From contig NZ_PISP01000001.1 in the NCBI RefSeq assembly GCF_002834295.1, positions 558,001-622,000 on the forward strand: DNA of 64,000 nt, read 5' to 3'. The first letter of the stretch is position 1. Each line of letters opens with the position of its first letter. The notes under the pieces are model-generated. The model was given only the letters and a program-made list of their open reading frames with translations. It had not been told where the DNA came from and ran no database searches. Made by a program: the position numbers and the translations under genes. Positions 9,253 to 18,058 of this stretch are shown here, in pieces. This stretch comes from Rhodohalobacter barkolensis. GTDB taxonomy: Bacteria; Bacteroidota; Rhodothermia; Balneolales; Balneolaceae.

Positions 9253-10059
9253 ATGAATAACGACCTAAACATTGCCTTGAACGCCGCACGCAAGGGTGTC
9301 GAGACTATTAAAAGCTATCAGTCGAAAGCATTGAATACGCGTGAGAAGGGACATCACGATCTGGTGACGGATGCAGATCTGGAGACGGAGAGGAATATTC
9401 TATCCTATCTTAAGGAGCACTGTCCGGATGATATGATATTGGCTGAGGAGACGAAAGCTCACGAAAAGTTAAGTGGTGCACGGACATGGATTGTTGACCC
9501 CATTGACGGGACTACTAATTTTGCTCACGACTTTCCGGTATACTGTGTTTCTGTAGCGATGTGGGAAAATAAAGAGGCGCAAGTGGGTGTGGTAATTGAA
9601 GTGAATCGTAACGAGGAATTTACGGCAGTAGCCGGTGAAGGAGCGTGGCTGAACGGAGAAAAAATCAGGGTATCCAATACGTCAGAACCGAAAGATGCGT
9701 TTATCGGAACCGGTTTTCCCTATAATGATCTTTCACTTGTTGAATCTTACCTAAAACTCTTTCGACACCTGATGGACGAACTTCAGGGAATTCGCAGGCC
9801 CGGAGCGGCTACCTTTGATCTTTGCTGTGTAGCCTGCGGAAGGTTTGATGGATTTTTTGAATATTCTCTCCAAGCCTGGGATGTTGCCGCAGCTGCGCTC
9901 ATTGTTAAAGAAGCGGGCGGTGTAATAACTGATTGGAAAGGCGGTGATGACTGGCTCTTTGGTCAGCGAATTATCGCTGGAAATCCGAAGATTCATCAGG
10001 TGCTTCTGGATCGGGTTGAAGAGTTTATACCAATTGAACAGAGAGAAGCAGTGGTTTGA
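9253..10059 (+). CDS. Inositol monophosphatase family protein (SuhB-like)
   Basis: Mg-dependent phosphatase of the inositol monophosphatase fold, 268 residues. The metal-binding signatures are present: the glutamates of ILAEETKAHE, WIVDPIDGTTNFAHDFP at about residues 79-95 (D82 and D85), and the C-terminal WDVAAAALIVKEAGG. Family members hydrolyse inositol phosphates, fructose-1,6-bisphosphate or 3'-phosphoadenosine phosphate; E. coli SuhB also acts in rRNA antitermination. Which substrate applies here cannot be decided. The gene is monocistronic, 90 bases after dnaG. Confidence 0.93.
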   Translation: MNNDLNIALNAARKGVETIKSYQSKALNTREKGHHDLVTDADLETERNILSYLKEHCPDDMILAEETKAHEKLSGARTWIVDPIDGTTNFAHDFPVYCVSVAMWENKEAQVGVVIEVNRNEEFTAVAGEGAWLNGEKIRVSNTSEPKDAFIGTGFPYNDLSLVESYLKLFRHLMDELQGIRRPGAATFDLCCVACGRFDGFFEYSLQAWDVAAAALIVKEAGGVITDWKGGDDWLFGQRIIAGNPKIHQVLLDRVEEFIPIEQREAVV

Positions 10060-10065
10060 GTTTTA

Positions 10066-10310
10066 AATGAACCGTCTGACGGATGACCTATTTCAACCTG
10101 ACAGCGTGCCCGACTGCATTTGGAGGGTTCCTGTCAGCGTTGAGTTTGAATTCAGTACCGACGCTTTCAGGACTTTCACTTCGTGTTCAAAAAATGAGCG
10201 CTCTGCTCCAGACGCTGACAGGTCATGGGTTAATACTATAAAATGGAAAACCCCACCAAACGAATGTCTGATGGGGTTTGGTTAAATTTTGATGATAACC
10301 GTCTGACAGG
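10066..10310. repeat. Cluster of CTGACAGCGT-type half-site repeats
   Basis: Half-sites of one motif occur in both orientations: CCTGACAGCGT near 10098, CCTGTCAGCGT near 10131, CCGACGCTTTCAGGA near 10158, AGACGCTGACAGG near 10209, and CGTCTGACAGG near 10300. The same words build the boundary of the tandem repeat at 16234 and recur at 55510-55545. The small frame at 10067-10285 is an accident of this repeat. It looks like a non-coding dispersed repeat. Confidence 0.7.
10248..10279. terminator. Bidirectional terminator-like hairpin
   Basis: Arms 10248-10258 and 10269-10279 (AAACCCCA core) pair over 11 bases with one mismatch around a 10-base loop. T-rich sequence follows on both strands only weakly. 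It could end the inositol-monophosphatase transcript. Confidence 0.5.
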
Positions 10311-10362
10311 TAAGAATGTTATTGTGAGTTCAATATAGAGTCATTGAATTTGGATTAGAATA

Positions 10363-10488
10363 GTCCCCTCATTTTCAAGGAGGGGATTTAGGGGAGGTTC
10401 AAACAAAGCCGGGTACCAATTCTCAAACTTTAAATCTTTTGCAAGTAAAGAAAACCACCCCCAACCCCTCCTTAAGAAGGAGGGGAGA
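10363..10488. repeat. Inverted pair of GGGG-rich hairpin repeats
   Basis: The first copy (10363-10400) reads TCCCCTC...GAGGGGA then a purine tail GGGGAGGTTC. The second (10451-10488) is the reverse orientation, with a tail AACCACCCCCAA before the perfect hairpin CCCCTCCTT-AAG-AAGGAGGGG at 10465-10485. A smaller relative, CCCCTC-TCAA-GAGGGG, lies at 21597-21612. The layout resembles a REP-type palindrome doublet. Confidence 0.75.
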
Positions 10489-10521
10489 CATATTAATCCG
10501 TCGGAAGGGGATGTGATTTAT

Positions 10522-11805
10522 TTACCTCTCAGCACTGCGCTGTTCTACTTTTTCGTGATACTTTTCATAAAGCTGACGATGCATGTCCATCATATCGCTT
10601 TCTCTTCCTTCAACATAAACCTGTTCAATCTGAGTGCTGTACTCAATTGGATTCCCGGTTGTTATGAGAAGAGTTGCATCCTTTCCAACTTCAAGAGTTC
10701 CGATTCGATCATCCAGACCGAGTATAGTGGCCGGAAAGGAAGTTACGGATCTGAGGGCTGTATCCGCATCTAACCCAAATGCGGCTGCGGCACCGGCTTC
10801 GTATGGAAGTCGATGAGCGTACGGAGCACTGGATCCGCCGGCAATGGCAAACTGTACTCCGGCTTCGTGTAGTTTAGAAGGCAGACTATATCGTGCATCA
10901 TAGCTCTCCCAGTCCCTGTTCGAAGAGGTGAGAACACTTGTAACAATAACAGGTATCTGCTTTGTTTTGAGGTGATCGGTTACAAGGTGCGCATCCGAAC
11001 CGCCCAGAATAATCAGCCGAACTCCTTCCTCTTCAGACCATGTAATCGCATCCTGAATCTGACGAACTTCGTTTGCATTCACAACGACCGGGACATCCCC
11101 TTTGAGTACAGGTATCATCGCTTCCCATCGGCTGTCGAGATCATGGCGTTGGGCCTGTCCGGAATCCATCGCCTCACGTGCAGTTCGATAAGCTTTTGCA
11201 TCTGCAAACGTGTCCCTAATCCTGCGAAGATTATCTTCATAATTATCATTACCGGCATTTGGCCAGTTTACTATCAGTCCGGTACTTGATTTCAGGATCA
11301 TTTCATCCCATGACCAACCGTCCATTTTCATGGCTGATGATTGTCCGGAGATGATTCCGCCACCGGGTGATGTTACAGAAGTTAAAACACCGGCAGAACG
11401 TGCAATACCAATATGACGACTTTCCGGATGAAAAGCTCTTTCGGGCAGTACATTCGGGTTTATTAAACCCTGTTCGTTGACATCAACTGTCATATCCACG
11501 GCTCCAATTTCATAAATTCCCATTTGGTTATAGGAATCGATTAAACCTGGATAGATCTGTTTTCCGGAAACATCTTTTGTCCGAACACCTGCAGGAACGT
11601 TGATATCAGAACCCAGAGCGGTAATTTTTCCATCTTCGAAAATGATGGTTCCATTTTCAATAACATCACCTGCAAGTGTATGAATGGTGCCACCTACAAG
11701 TGCGATAGGCTCACTCTGTTTGGGTGCAGGTATTTGGGCTTCCAAAGCGGGAGCAAACATCAGACAAACTGCAAACAGTGTAAGCGATAAGATTACGTTT
11801 TTCAT
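10522..11805 (-). CDS. Secreted amidohydrolase-fold protein, degenerate metal site
   Basis: Predicted exported protein of the amidohydrolase/imidazolonepropionase-like superfamily. I prefer the ATG at 11805, because it begins MKNVILSLTLFAVCLMFAPALEAQ, a clean signal peptide. An upstream in-frame ATG at 11874 has a good GGAGG site and overlaps the preceding gene's stop (TAATG), but would put about 23 residues before the leader. The fold markers VGGTIHTLAGDVIENGTIIFEDGKI and the closing DRIGTLEVGKDATLLITTGNP are clear. The strand after PGLID, where active members have HxH, reads SYNQ, so the two first metal ligands are missing. It is probably partnered with the 988-residue homologue directly upstream. 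Confidence 0.8.
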   Translation of the reverse strand: MKNVILSLTLFAVCLMFAPALEAQIPAPKQSEPIALVGGTIHTLAGDVIENGTIIFEDGKITALGSDINVPAGVRTKDVSGKQIYPGLIDSYNQMGIYEIGAVDMTVDVNEQGLINPNVLPERAFHPESRHIGIARSAGVLTSVTSPGGGIISGQSSAMKMDGWSWDEMILKSSTGLIVNWPNAGNDNYEDNLRRIRDTFADAKAYRTAREAMDSGQAQRHDLDSRWEAMIPVLKGDVPVVVNANEVRQIQDAITWSEEEGVRLIILGGSDAHLVTDHLKTKQIPVIVTSVLTSSNRDWESYDARYSLPSKLHEAGVQFAIAGGSSAPYAHRLPYEAGAAAAFGLDADTALRSVTSFPATILGLDDRIGTLEVGKDATLLITTGNPIEYSTQIEQVYVEGRESDMMDMHRQLYEKYHEKVEQRSAER

Positions 11806-11873
11806 GGTTGATAAATTTGAGATGTTCAATCGATTTTGCTGATTGTGAAGAGAAATTGATTTTACTTTTTCCA

Positions 11874-14840
11874 TTATTTCTCCTCCATAATTAGTCGAAT
11901 GAGCTGTGCGCGCTCTTCCTCAACTGTTTGGCGTAGTTCCCTGTCTTCATCGAGGTCGAAATATTTACGGCCGTCTATCCAGGTCTGCTCTGCTTTGGTG
12001 AGGGTAGAGAGCGGATCTCCGTTCCAAATTACAAAATCGGCATCCTTGCCGTTTTCGAGTGATCCGACCCGATGGTCTACACCAAGAAGCTTGGCTGTAC
12101 TGATAGTTACCAACGAAAGCGCATCTTCAGGATCCATTCCGGCCCGTACCATCTTAGCCGCTTCCCAGTTCATACGGGATGCAATCTGGCTGTTGTCGGA
12201 GTGAAGGGAGGTGAGTACACCTGCTTCTGTCAGAAGTTTGGCGTTGTAGAGTATTCCGTCCTGGGCTTCCATTTTAAAAGATGACCAATCGGACCATACA
12301 ACAGCACCGGCACCGTGTTCAGCCAATTCGGGAGCTACCTTGTACGCTTCAACACCGTGATGGAATGCTTTGATCGTGAAATCAAAACGTTCAGCCAGGC
12401 GCATCAGCATCAGAATTTCATCCTGACGGTAGCTGTGCGATTGTACCAGAATATCTCCATTCAGAATGTCTCGCAGTGCATCGAGTCTGAGATCTTTGCG
12501 AGGAGGTATTCCTTCTCCGGTCTCATTCCACTCATTCCAGCGTGCTTCATAATCGCGGGCCATTCTAAAACGATCTTCAATCATCTGTTCGGTACCCATC
12601 CGGGTTTCCGGGTAGCGGTCTGAACCAACACGTTTTGGATTTTCACCCAGTGCGAATTTTACGGTACGGGGAGCATCATCAATTTTAAGATCATCAGATA
12701 AAGAACCCCATCTCATCTTGATATGTACGTTCTGTCCGCCAATGGGATTTGCAGATCCGTGCATAACATGAGCTGTAGTCAATCCACCGGCAATCTGGCG
12801 ATACATCCAGATGTTATTGATGTTTAGAACATCACCCATGCGAACTTCTGCCGTGATTACGTTTCCAACTTCGTTTACACCGTTCACACCGGAGTGGATG
12901 TGGGCGTCGATCAGACCCGGGGTAACATGTTTGCCTTCTGCATCAATTTCGACGGCATTTCGTGGAGCACGCAGGTCCTGTCCAATTTCTTCTACTTCGC
13001 CGTTCGAGATAATCATATCAGCATTTTCGAGAATACCCTCGGGTCCCATTGTCCAAATGGTTGCATTCCGAACGATCACATTTCTTGGCTGCTCGGGAAT
13101 CGCGTTTCGACCGTACTCCATAGCAGGACGCAGTTCGGAGAGTTGAAGATCCCGATTCATGGTTTCTGCTGAATCCTCAGACTCACTCTCTGTTACAGAG
13201 CCGGTGCGTGTGGCACTAAACTGAACCCGGTCTCTGCCGGTTACTTCAGCCCAGCCACGAAGATTGTCTCCATCTACGGATCCGGTTAACCGTACCGGTC
13301 CTTCGAGACCCAGTTCGTTGCCGGAAAAGTCGGCTCTGAATCGTCTGGCCTGATCCTGCATGGAAGCAGACATCAGATCAATTTCGTCGCCGTTTATTGT
13401 TACGGTTCCGTTCAGTCGGCCGGGTCGGGACTCTTCAACCACCAGTGTACCGTCTATTGATCCATCGGTTGATACAATTTCCCATTCACCGCGCGGGTCA
13501 AGTTCCTTTTCGGGGTTTATTCGATAGTGAGAACCATCAACCCAGAGATCGATGATTTTGGCACCATTTTCAAAAAGGTCTCCATCAGCTACAATGATGT
13601 TCGCTGCTTTGCCGGCTTCAAGTGTTCCGTGTGTGGAATCTATTCCCAAAAGACTGGCAGGGTTGGATGTTAACGCAGCCAGTGCAGTCTCTTTATCAAG
13701 ACCCAGTTGTACAGCTTTTCTCAAATTTCCTAAGAAGTCACCCGGTTTTTCCAATCCTGCGGTTGTGAATGAAAACAGAACACCCGCATCTGCCACTCTT
13801 GCAGGATTTTCAGGAGCAAGATACCAGTGGCGAAGTTCCGCAAGATCTTCACTGAGCGCGTCCTCAGGTGTTTCAACATCCGGAGCTTCAGGATAGTCAA
13901 GAGGCAAAATAAGGGGAGCATTATGCTCACTTAATACATCCAGAACTTTATATTCGTGACCATTTCCCAAAATCCAGGGATTGATAGAACTGAATTCATC
14001 TTTAAAACGCAATGCACGTAAAATTTCTTCATCACTTTCGGTATGAAATATCAGCGGCTGATCTCCATGAACGGCATCACGAAGGGAGGCAAGCGGTGCA
14101 TTCGATTCCGGCCGTTCCAGTGAAGGATTACTTCTGTACGCCTCATGAGCTCTTTCATACCAATCGGCATCGTAAAGTGTCTGACGAATAAGGGCGATGA
14201 CACCAATTTGAGAAGTGGGATAGGTAAAACCGAAGTCCCGGTTTGTGGAAAGAGATACACCCTGTGCAATTCGATCCATAACCACACGATCGGAAACATC
14301 TCCGTCTTTGAGACTGATAACGGCTGCTTCACCTTTAAAAATACCGAGTGGCGGCATAGAAAGAGCCGCTGTAAAACCCTGGCTTCTCAGCGCAGAATTA
14401 CCATCATCTTCTGTATCAAATTCTTGTTCTGCTTTAAGATGTGATCGCAAGTTCGGGTTCCAGGAGTTGTTTCCTCGATCGAGTTCAACACGAGGTTCAT
14501 TCATCCCAACATCGCTGTAAGAGTCGATAAATCCGGGGTAGAGGGTTTTCCCTTCCATATCCCAGACACGGGCATCGGAGGGAGGAGAAACGCGTCTTCC
14601 AACGGCTTCAATCACACCGTCTCGGATCACCAGCGTAGCGTTGTTGATGGTTTGACCCGGTGCAGTTACAATAGTAGCATTAGTGAAAGCATGAACATTT
14701 GGTGTATTGTCTTTCATGCCGTCAGTAGGGGCTGTTTGGGCAACCAGCAGTGCCGGAAGGGCAGCGGTAATCATCAAAACAGCCATACACTTCAGAAGTG
14801 TCGTATTAATTTTGTCAAAGAGATGGTACATATGATTCAT
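11874..14840 (-). CDS. Secreted two-domain amidohydrolase, N-terminal domain degenerate
   Basis: A 988-residue exported protein with a signal peptide (CMAVLMITAALPALLVAQ) and two amidohydrolase repeats. Repeat 1 (about residues 45-430) has the fold landmarks TNATIVTAPGQTINNATLVI and GTLEAGKAANIIVADGD, but reads PGFIDSYSDVGM where a metal-binding HxH is expected. A beta-rich linker of about 110 residues with an antiparallel pattern follows. Repeat 2 (about 590-970) keeps PGLIDAHIHSG, QSHSYRQDE, AFHHGVEA and SLHSDNS, so its metal site looks complete. The family acts on cyclic amides or dipeptides, often as imidazolonepropionase- or Xaa-Pro-like enzymes; the substrate is unknown. Its stop overlaps the next gene's possible start, so the two are one operon. 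Confidence 0.85.
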   Translation of the reverse strand: MNHMYHLFDKINTTLLKCMAVLMITAALPALLVAQTAPTDGMKDNTPNVHAFTNATIVTAPGQTINNATLVIRDGVIEAVGRRVSPPSDARVWDMEGKTLYPGFIDSYSDVGMNEPRVELDRGNNSWNPNLRSHLKAEQEFDTEDDGNSALRSQGFTAALSMPPLGIFKGEAAVISLKDGDVSDRVVMDRIAQGVSLSTNRDFGFTYPTSQIGVIALIRQTLYDADWYERAHEAYRSNPSLERPESNAPLASLRDAVHGDQPLIFHTESDEEILRALRFKDEFSSINPWILGNGHEYKVLDVLSEHNAPLILPLDYPEAPDVETPEDALSEDLAELRHWYLAPENPARVADAGVLFSFTTAGLEKPGDFLGNLRKAVQLGLDKETALAALTSNPASLLGIDSTHGTLEAGKAANIIVADGDLFENGAKIIDLWVDGSHYRINPEKELDPRGEWEIVSTDGSIDGTLVVEESRPGRLNGTVTINGDEIDLMSASMQDQARRFRADFSGNELGLEGPVRLTGSVDGDNLRGWAEVTGRDRVQFSATRTGSVTESESEDSAETMNRDLQLSELRPAMEYGRNAIPEQPRNVIVRNATIWTMGPEGILENADMIISNGEVEEIGQDLRAPRNAVEIDAEGKHVTPGLIDAHIHSGVNGVNEVGNVITAEVRMGDVLNINNIWMYRQIAGGLTTAHVMHGSANPIGGQNVHIKMRWGSLSDDLKIDDAPRTVKFALGENPKRVGSDRYPETRMGTEQMIEDRFRMARDYEARWNEWNETGEGIPPRKDLRLDALRDILNGDILVQSHSYRQDEILMLMRLAERFDFTIKAFHHGVEAYKVAPELAEHGAGAVVWSDWSSFKMEAQDGILYNAKLLTEAGVLTSLHSDNSQIASRMNWEAAKMVRAGMDPEDALSLVTISTAKLLGVDHRVGSLENGKDADFVIWNGDPLSTLTKAEQTWIDGRKYFDLDEDRELRQTVEEERAQLIRLIMEEK

Positions 14841-15050
14841 AGAATCTAAGTATGGTTCGGGTTGTAGTTAAAGCAAGTCGTGGTAAAAAAATTTGATTCA
14901 GAGTACTAGAAATGATTGAGCAGAATTTTTAAGCCATCGGGCAAGAGTTGTCAATCTTAGACAATTTATAAATCCAAGCTGCTATTCAAAATAAAATATC
15001 GAAAGAGGAGGGTGGGTGAGGAAAAAAGATGTAAATAGGCGCGCAAAAGA

Positions 15051-15082
15051 AAAGGCACTCCGTTTTCACACGAAGTGCCTTT
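15051..15082 (-). terminator. Intrinsic terminator of the 16.1-15.1 kb minus-strand operon
   Basis: AAAGGCACT...AGTGCCTTT arms pair over about 11 bases with one mismatch around TTTTCACA. On the minus strand CCTTTTCTTTT follows, 21 bases after the membrane-protein stop. Confidence 0.75.
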
Positions 15083-15102
15083 GTTTGATGGGAAATGATA
15101 GA

Positions 15103-15528
15103 TTAATCCTTTTGAGCAGGGAATAAGTCCTTATTTATTATAAAGACGAGAGGAAGAGCATAGATCCAGTGGCGAACCATCGAGCCTACCGCCATATCCA
15201 CACCCATGTCAAGTCCGGCTACTCCGGCACCTACTAGTGGAAACATGAAGAGCCATACAAGCGCAATAGTTTCTCCGGTTGTATAGATAAACGGTCTGAT
15301 CCATTTAGGTCCCCAAAGGGATGGGGCAATTCCTGCATAGAGTACGGCAAGCAGAACACCATTTCCGTAGTGACCGGCAACTCCGTAGGCTAATCCCAAT
15401 CCTGTCTTTTCTCCGAGCAGGGCGGGAATATCCCACCAGCCCATTCCCATCATCAATCCGAACAGATCGAAAAGGATGGTTCCTGCAATTCCGGCTAAGA
15501 TCGCTTTTGTCCAATTAATAGTATGCAT
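15103..15528 (-). CDS. Four-helix integral membrane protein, unknown function
   Basis: 141 residues with about four hydrophobic helices (ILAGIAGTILFDLFGLMMGM, VLLAVLYAGIAPSLW, ETIALVWLFMFPLVGAGVAG, WIYALPLVFII). The glycine-rich layout resembles the YagU/DUF6789 type of small membrane protein, but I cannot assign it firmly. It starts 12 bases after the stop of the AhpD-like gene, so both are probably co-transcribed; this suggests a link to redox or peroxide stress, which is inference only. Confidence 0.75.
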   Translation of the reverse strand: MHTINWTKAILAGIAGTILFDLFGLMMGMGWWDIPALLGEKTGLGLAYGVAGHYGNGVLLAVLYAGIAPSLWGPKWIRPFIYTTGETIALVWLFMFPLVGAGVAGLDMGVDMAVGSMVRHWIYALPLVFIINKDLFPAQKD

Positions 15529-15540
15529 ATCAAAGTCCTC

Positions 15541-16089
15541 TTAGTTTTGATTTACAGTTAGTTCCGGAGCTTCAGGAAAATCAATAGGTATTTCCGTGAT
15601 ATTATGCAGAAAGTTCGTAATCGATTTTTCGCCTACATTTATGATGACATCAATTAGATTTTCCTTACTGTAACCGGCATCAAAAAAAGTTTGGAGCGTC
15701 TCGTCGGAGATGTTTCCGCGGTTTTCAATAATTTCACGAGCCAGTCCGGCAAGAGCGTTAAATTTATCATCGAACGATGCCTTACCTTGACGTAATTCCA
15801 GGGTTTGCTCTTCTGTAAACCCATTCATTTTTCCCAGCTGAGTGTGAGCGGCCAGGCAGTAGTTGCATCCGTTGATTTCACTCACGGCCAGATTGATTAC
15901 CTCCTTCTCTTTGTTATTGAGAGATGTTTTGCCGTTGGCAAAATTCATGTATCTGGCCAGCCCGTTTTTGGAATGCGCATAGGTGGCATAGATGTTAGGT
16001 ACAAATCCGAGATTGGATTCTAATTGATCAAAGATCTGTTTGTTTTGATCAGTGACTTCATTTTTCGTAGGTACATTTAATGGTCTCAT
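15541..16089 (-). CDS. Carboxymuconolactone decarboxylase / AhpD-like alkylhydroperoxidase
   Basis: 182 residues with the AhpD-fold core. The motif CNYCLAAHTQLG provides the CxxC pair and the following histidine that, in AhpD and PA0269-type peroxidases, reduce peroxides. Upstream ARYMNFANGKTSLNNKEKEVINLAVSEINGC is the usual helix pair. It leads a two-gene operon with the small membrane protein. A thiol-peroxidase role fits an organism that also encodes a bacillithiol enzyme nearby, but a direct connection is not shown. Confidence 0.9.
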   Translation of the reverse strand: MRPLNVPTKNEVTDQNKQIFDQLESNLGFVPNIYATYAHSKNGLARYMNFANGKTSLNNKEKEVINLAVSEINGCNYCLAAHTQLGKMNGFTEEQTLELRQGKASFDDKFNALAGLAREIIENRGNISDETLQTFFDAGYSKENLIDVIINVGEKSITNFLHNITEIPIDFPEAPELTVNQN

Positions 16090-16233
16090 AACTGTTTCTG
16101 TTTGTTGGTTTGTGTTTGTTACACTGCCAACATCGCTTAATTACGCACGCCTATAAATGCTCATAATACCTCTCTTGTTGTCAATTCTTCCCGTATGAGG
16201 CCTGGGACCCATAATGATTGATTTGTATTACCA

Positions 16234-17183
16234 GACGCTGTAAAATCCGGTAGGTGTTGAGAGGTCTTGGAATTGACCTGCAAGCGTCCGGCAGGACCTG
16301 GCAGCGTCGATAATGCAAATTTGTTCATCAATGGTCAGATTTTTGGAATACATCATTCCGTAGGAATATCCTGGTTTTAGAAAATCGTGGAATATGAAAG
16401 TTTCGCTCCGTAGGTGCGTCCTTAATCAATCTGAAAAATTTTATCAGATGGTCAGTAAATTTAAACAGGAGGCTCCGCTGGAGCCTGATCATGACACGGT
16501 TATGCATTTCTATAAACAGGTAACTCCTGCCGGAGTAAGTCTGACTCAGAAATGAGAATGAAAATTTTGGAGATGCCATTAATTGAGATCTTCATCTACG
16601 GATCAGGCTATTCGTTGCACGATCTTCTCAGCGTGACTCTGCGAAATCATCTGCGCAACTCTGCGAGAAACCCATATCTTGATTTTTCATCGACGCTGTC
16701 AAATCCGGTGGGTGTTGACAGGTCTTGGAATAGACCTGTAAGCGTCCGTCAGGACCTGGCAGCGTCGATAATGCAAATTTGTTCATCAATAGTCAGATTT
16801 TTTGGAATACATTCATTCCGTAGGAATATGCTGGTTTTAGATAACCGTGAGCCAAGTTGCAATCGCTCCATAGGAGCGTCCTCCTAACACGTGATGTGTC
16901 GTTTGAAATGAAATCACACCAAGGAGGCTCCAACGGAGCCTTGTAATGGTATGGGTTGTTTCTTTTCTATAAACAGGTAACTCCTGCCGGAGTAAGTCTG
17001 ACTCAGAAATGAGAATGAAATTTTTGGAGATGCCATTAATTGAGATCTTCATCTACGGATCAGGCTATATGTTGCACGATCTTCTCAGCGTGACTCTGCG
17101 AAATCATCTGCGCTACTCTGCGAGAAAACCATATCTCAATTATCATCGACGCTGTCAAATCCGGTAGGTGTTGACAGGTCTTT
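16234..17183. repeat. Tandem 457-base repeat, two copies plus start of a third, made of palindromes
   Basis: Units begin with GACGCTGT-AAATCCGGTRGG at 16234, 16692 and 17148 (periods 458 and 456); the third is cut after about 36 bases by the AraC gene. Each unit has the same order of modules: a folded GACGCTG...CAGCGTC boundary, ATTCCGTAGGAAT (16355, 16815), a CGCTCC..GGNGCG palindrome (16404, 16864), GGCTCC..GGAGCC (16471, 16926), then TCTATAAACAG plus ACTCCTGCCGGAGT (16523, 16980), and a conserved tail with CTGCGAAATCATCTGCGC. The two copies differ in palindrome arms and centres but stay paired. Frames inside it are not protein-like. Confidence 0.92.
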
Positions 17184-17184
17184 T

Positions 17185-18027
17185 TTAACTTTGGTTTTTT
17201 TTCAAAAACTGAGTGGTGGTCATTCCGGTCTGTTTTTTGAACAGTTTGCTAAACTGTGCCGGGTCATTATATCCAAGCTCGTAACCGATCTCCTTCGCGG
17301 TTTTATCCGTATAGAGCAGCATCCGTTTGGCTTCCATGATTACTCGTTTATGGATTACCTCGAGAGGAGTCATATCTGAGTTTTTACTAAAGACATTAGC
17401 GATCGTCTTAGTTGATTTGTATAAAAGATCGGCATACTCCGAAACACTTTTTTTCGATTTAAAATGCTCCTCAACCAGTACATTATACTGTCGTATCAGG
17501 TCTATCTCAGTTTGGTTATCTCCATCTTTTAAAAGCTGTTTATTCGCGAGACGGGTACAGCGGATGATGAATCGCTTCAACAGAATACGCAGCATCTCCT
17601 CCTGACTGCTTTCCTTCATATCAAACTCTTCGGCAAGTACATGAAAGAGTGTTCTTAGCCGATGAGATTCTTCGTCATTCAGGTTCAGGATGGGGTTGAA
17701 GTTGGATCCGAAAAAGAGCAATCCGTTACACGAGACCTCACTGTCGTTTGTATGAACACAGTAAAACTCCCGGTTGAACCGTAGGAATTTCAAGTCATCA
17801 AGATCTTTACTATTTCCGAAGTTTACTTTTTGAAGGTAAGTCGTACAGGTAATTTGTCCGGAATTTAGTTCTACGGAACGATCATCCACTGAGAAACAGA
17901 CCGGACGAGTGCTGTCATTCCAGATAAACATCAGAAAGCTGCCGTCTTTACCATGGGATCGAGGCACACCTTTAGAGATATTAAATTCCGCTTCAACTTC
18001 CCGGTTACGAAATGTTTTTTCCATCAT
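17185..18027 (-). CDS. AraC family transcriptional regulator
   Basis: 280 residues. The C-terminal 100 residues form the double helix-turn-helix of AraC/XylS: SVSEYADLLYKSTKTIANVFSK for the first and TAKEIGYELGYNDPAQFSKLFKKQTGMTTTQF for the second, with the typical GYNDPAQFSKLFK signature. The N-terminal 180 residues have the beta-rich, cupin-like effector domain pattern. It starts 31 bases after the bshB1 stop, so it may be co-transcribed with it. Two ATG codons open the gene. The 3' end abuts the truncated third repeat unit. Confidence 0.92.
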   Translation of the reverse strand: MMEKTFRNREVEAEFNISKGVPRSHGKDGSFLMFIWNDSTRPVCFSVDDRSVELNSGQITCTTYLQKVNFGNSKDLDDLKFLRFNREFYCVHTNDSEVSCNGLLFFGSNFNPILNLNDEESHRLRTLFHVLAEEFDMKESSQEEMLRILLKRFIIRCTRLANKQLLKDGDNQTEIDLIRQYNVLVEEHFKSKKSVSEYADLLYKSTKTIANVFSKNSDMTPLEVIHKRVIMEAKRMLLYTDKTAKEIGYELGYNDPAQFSKLFKKQTGMTTTQFLKKNQS

Positions 18028-18058
18028 AAATCATAAGATGACACTTCTGCGGTCTATC

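Noticed and set aside
10067-10285. Plus-strand frame of 72 residues
   Set aside because: Lies wholly inside a cluster of repeat half-sites and a terminator hairpin; the reading frame is a by-product.
11899-14849. Several long plus-strand frames opposite the amidohydrolase genes
   Set aside because: They are antisense shadows of well-supported genes with signal peptides and family motifs.
16328-17052. Small frames on both strands in the tandem repeat
   Set aside because: They repeat with the 457-base unit, run through palindromes and resemble no protein.
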